From Hyphomicrobiaceae bacterium (GTDB lineage Bacteria > Pseudomonadota > Alphaproteobacteria > Rhizobiales > Hyphomicrobiaceae), in contig JAEUMD010000009.1 in NCBI GenBank assembly GCA_016793635.1, positions 1-64,000 on the forward strand: DNA of 64,000 nucleotides, written 5' to 3'. The notes under the pieces are model-generated. The model made no database searches and had not been told where the DNA came from. It was given only the letters and a program-made list of their open reading frames with translations. The translations under genes were made by a program, and so were the position numbers. Positions 62,534 to 64,000 of this stretch are shown in pieces; positions within the stretch are counted from its first letter, which is position 1, and each line of letters opens with the position of its first letter.

Positions 62534-63826
62534 ATGTCCGGCACATCGAGGAAGCTCTTCACGGCCGCCGCCGCCTCGGCTCTGCTCGCCAGCGCCATGA
62601 GCGCCGTCGTTCCCTTCGATGCCGCGGCGCAGACGGCCCGGCGCGACGGCATCGGCGATTTCCTGACGCGCGCCGCGGAGACGAGCCCGGCGCCGGCCGA
62701 GGCCAAGGACCCGCGCGAGGGCGATCAGGCGTTCGAGCAGGCGCGCCAGCTCATGGCCGCCGTCGATGCGATCCTGCGCGAGACCGCCGACAACCGCTCG
62801 CAGGCGACCAAGTTGCCGAAAAGCGAGGACTTCATCGTCCCGCCGATCTGGACGGAAACGCGCGAGGACCGCGAGGCCAAGATCCGCCGGCTGCTCGACT
62901 CTGCCCTCGGCATCGTCACCGACGTTCCCGTCGTCGAGGTTCAGAAGAAGGTGGAGGGGCTGCGCTCCAACATCCGCGCCACCGAGGAAGCGATCGTCCG
63001 CTTCAAGGAGAAGCAGCTCACCGCGCCGAAGGACGGCATGCTGCCGGGTGTGCTGACGGATACCGTCGCGAGCCTCGACCAGTCGATCAAGGACGCGGAG
63101 GCGCGCATCGCCGCCAACCGCGACGAGATCGCGAAGGCGAAGTCCGAGATCAACGAGGCGTTGACGCGGTCCGGCGTGCAGCTCGGCAACGATCAGGTCG
63201 ACTTATTGCTCGACAGCGTGCTCTCGGGCGATCTCGTCCGCCTCGTCGCGGTGTTCAACGCGGCCAAGGTCATCGACACCCAGCTCGGGAAGCTGATGGC
63301 GGCCTCGGGCGACAACATGAATGCCGCTCGCAAGTATTTCGCCATGCATGCGGCGCTGTTCGCCATGCTGGTGCACGCGCAGGACGCGACAATCGCCAAG
63401 ATCGACACGGGCTACATGCCGAAGCTCGACGCGATCCTGAAGGACGTCGCCGCCGCGCGCGCCAAGACGAAGGACCTGCTGCGCCAGGAGAACCGCCCCG
63501 ACCAGAAAAAGGCGCTGGAGGCGAACCTGGAGAGCCAGCGCCTCGCCGAGGATGCGGCCAAGGGCTATCGCCGCTACCTCAACCAGCAGCGCGAACAGAT
63601 CGCGCGGGCGCGCAGCCGTGCGGTGCACGACCTCAAGATCGCCGACAACACATTCGAGACGGTGGAAGCGAGCTTCCAGCTCCGCAACCTCATGCGCGAC
63701 AGCGCGGCATCGTTCGAGGCGATCCAGAAACTCGAGGCGCCGACGTTCGAGCAGATCTTCAAGAACGAGGAACTGCGCCGCGAATTCGAGAACCTGACCC
63801 GCAAGCTCGACACCCCGACGAGTTGA
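62534..63826 (+). CDS. Exported helical protein of unknown function
   Basis: 430 residues. The ATG at 62534 has an excellent ribosome-binding site, AAGGAG at spacing 7. Signal peptide (KLFTAAAASALLASAMSAVV, cleavage near DAAAQ). The remainder is almost entirely predicted helix rich in Ala, Glu, Lys and Arg, with coiled-coil stretches around residues 140-215 (VQKKVEGLRSNIRATEEAIV) and 330-400. No Cys and no membrane segment. It looks like a periplasmic structural or scaffolding protein. Family not recognised. Confidence 0.8.
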   Translation: MSGTSRKLFTAAAASALLASAMSAVVPFDAAAQTARRDGIGDFLTRAAETSPAPAEAKDPREGDQAFEQARQLMAAVDAILRETADNRSQATKLPKSEDFIVPPIWTETREDREAKIRRLLDSALGIVTDVPVVEVQKKVEGLRSNIRATEEAIVRFKEKQLTAPKDGMLPGVLTDTVASLDQSIKDAEARIAANRDEIAKAKSEINEALTRSGVQLGNDQVDLLLDSVLSGDLVRLVAVFNAAKVIDTQLGKLMAASGDNMNAARKYFAMHAALFAMLVHAQDATIAKIDTGYMPKLDAILKDVAAARAKTKDLLRQENRPDQKKALEANLESQRLAEDAAKGYRRYLNQQREQIARARSRAVHDLKIADNTFETVEASFQLRNLMRDSAASFEAIQKLEAPTFEQIFKNEELRREFENLTRKLDTPTS

Positions 63827-63964
63827 TCCAATTCCGCTCGCCTTGGATTTGGCGCCTCTGAGCACGCTGGAACTTGCTCTGGCGCCAACGCCCCTCCGCT
63901 TCCCTATTCGAGCCGCAATCGCCTATATCTCGCATGGAATGCCATCCGTGCGAGCCGAGCCCAC

Positions 63965-64000
63965 ATGACCGCCGATACACCGAGCTGCGACCTTGCCTCC
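63965..64000 (+). CDS. Possible start of a further gene at the right edge
   Basis: ATG at 63965 opens a frame (MTADTPSCDLAS) that continues off the window. Only 12 codons are visible. The upstream 138 bases are gene-free. No family can be named. Confidence 0.3.
   Translation, partial: MTADTPSCDLAS

Overview
The window is GC-rich chromosomal DNA from an alphaproteobacterium, most probably of the order Hyphomicrobiales (Rhizobiales). Support comes from a NepR-type anti-sigma factor, two full-consensus CtrA sites (TTAA-N7-TTAAC), an Irr/ICE-like iron box, an Omp25-type beta-barrel protein and Rhizobiales-style ilv, leuA, trehalose and mre/mrd blocks. The genus cannot be fixed. Nearly all of it is core metabolism and cell-envelope DNA. 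There is no insertion sequence, prophage, CRISPR array or rRNA.

Layout. 1-3.3 kb: 5' end of tuf, tRNA-Gly(UCC), a conserved hypothetical gene, two related long hairpins and an MltB-type lytic transglycosylase. 3.3-11.1 kb: a minus-strand operon (OsmC-like protein, acyl-CoA-dehydrogenase-like flavoprotein, FAD/NADH ferredoxin-type reductase, nitrate/cyanate-type ABC importer, cyanase) with a divergent TetR gene and two matching operator palindromes. 11.4-17.2 kb: overlapping trehalose/glucose genes otsB, GH15 hydrolase, a membrane-anchored otsA and glk. 17.9-21.1 kb: a P-type cation ATPase and a stand-alone nepR. 21.1-26.6 kb: the elongasome operon mreB-mreC-mreD-mrdA-rodA. 27-31 kb: leuA behind a leucine-rich leader peptide, a PhzF-family gene and a NUDIX gene. 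31-33 kb: a CtrA-box-controlled outer-membrane protein followed by about 1.1 kb of gene-free, palindrome-rich DNA. 33-44.3 kb: polA, ilvC, a lipoprotein, ilvN, a glutathione transferase, ilvB, miaA and serB. 44.5-51 kb: two envelope proteins of unknown function, an Atm1-type ABC exporter and a TolA-like LysM protein. 51.3-64 kb: LOG-family protein, MeaB GTPase, PilZ protein, citramalate synthase, GNAT, GFA, cysS, YdcF, methyltransferases and hypothetical proteins.

How the genes fit together. leuA, ilvB/ilvN, ilvC and cimA cover much of branched-chain amino-acid synthesis, and cimA suggests a threonine-independent entry to isoleucine. The mre/mrd block drives rod-shaped wall growth. The trehalose block combines synthesis, a possible hydrolase and glucose re-phosphorylation. 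The cyanase operon looks like a small catabolic unit that imports an anion-like nitrogen compound, oxidises something with flavin enzymes and disposes of cyanate. Its substrate is not obvious, and it is the best candidate here for an undescribed pathway.

Starts were chosen from ribosome-binding sites, start/stop overlaps and family N-termini. Regulatory calls are pattern matches made by eye and were not scored computationally.
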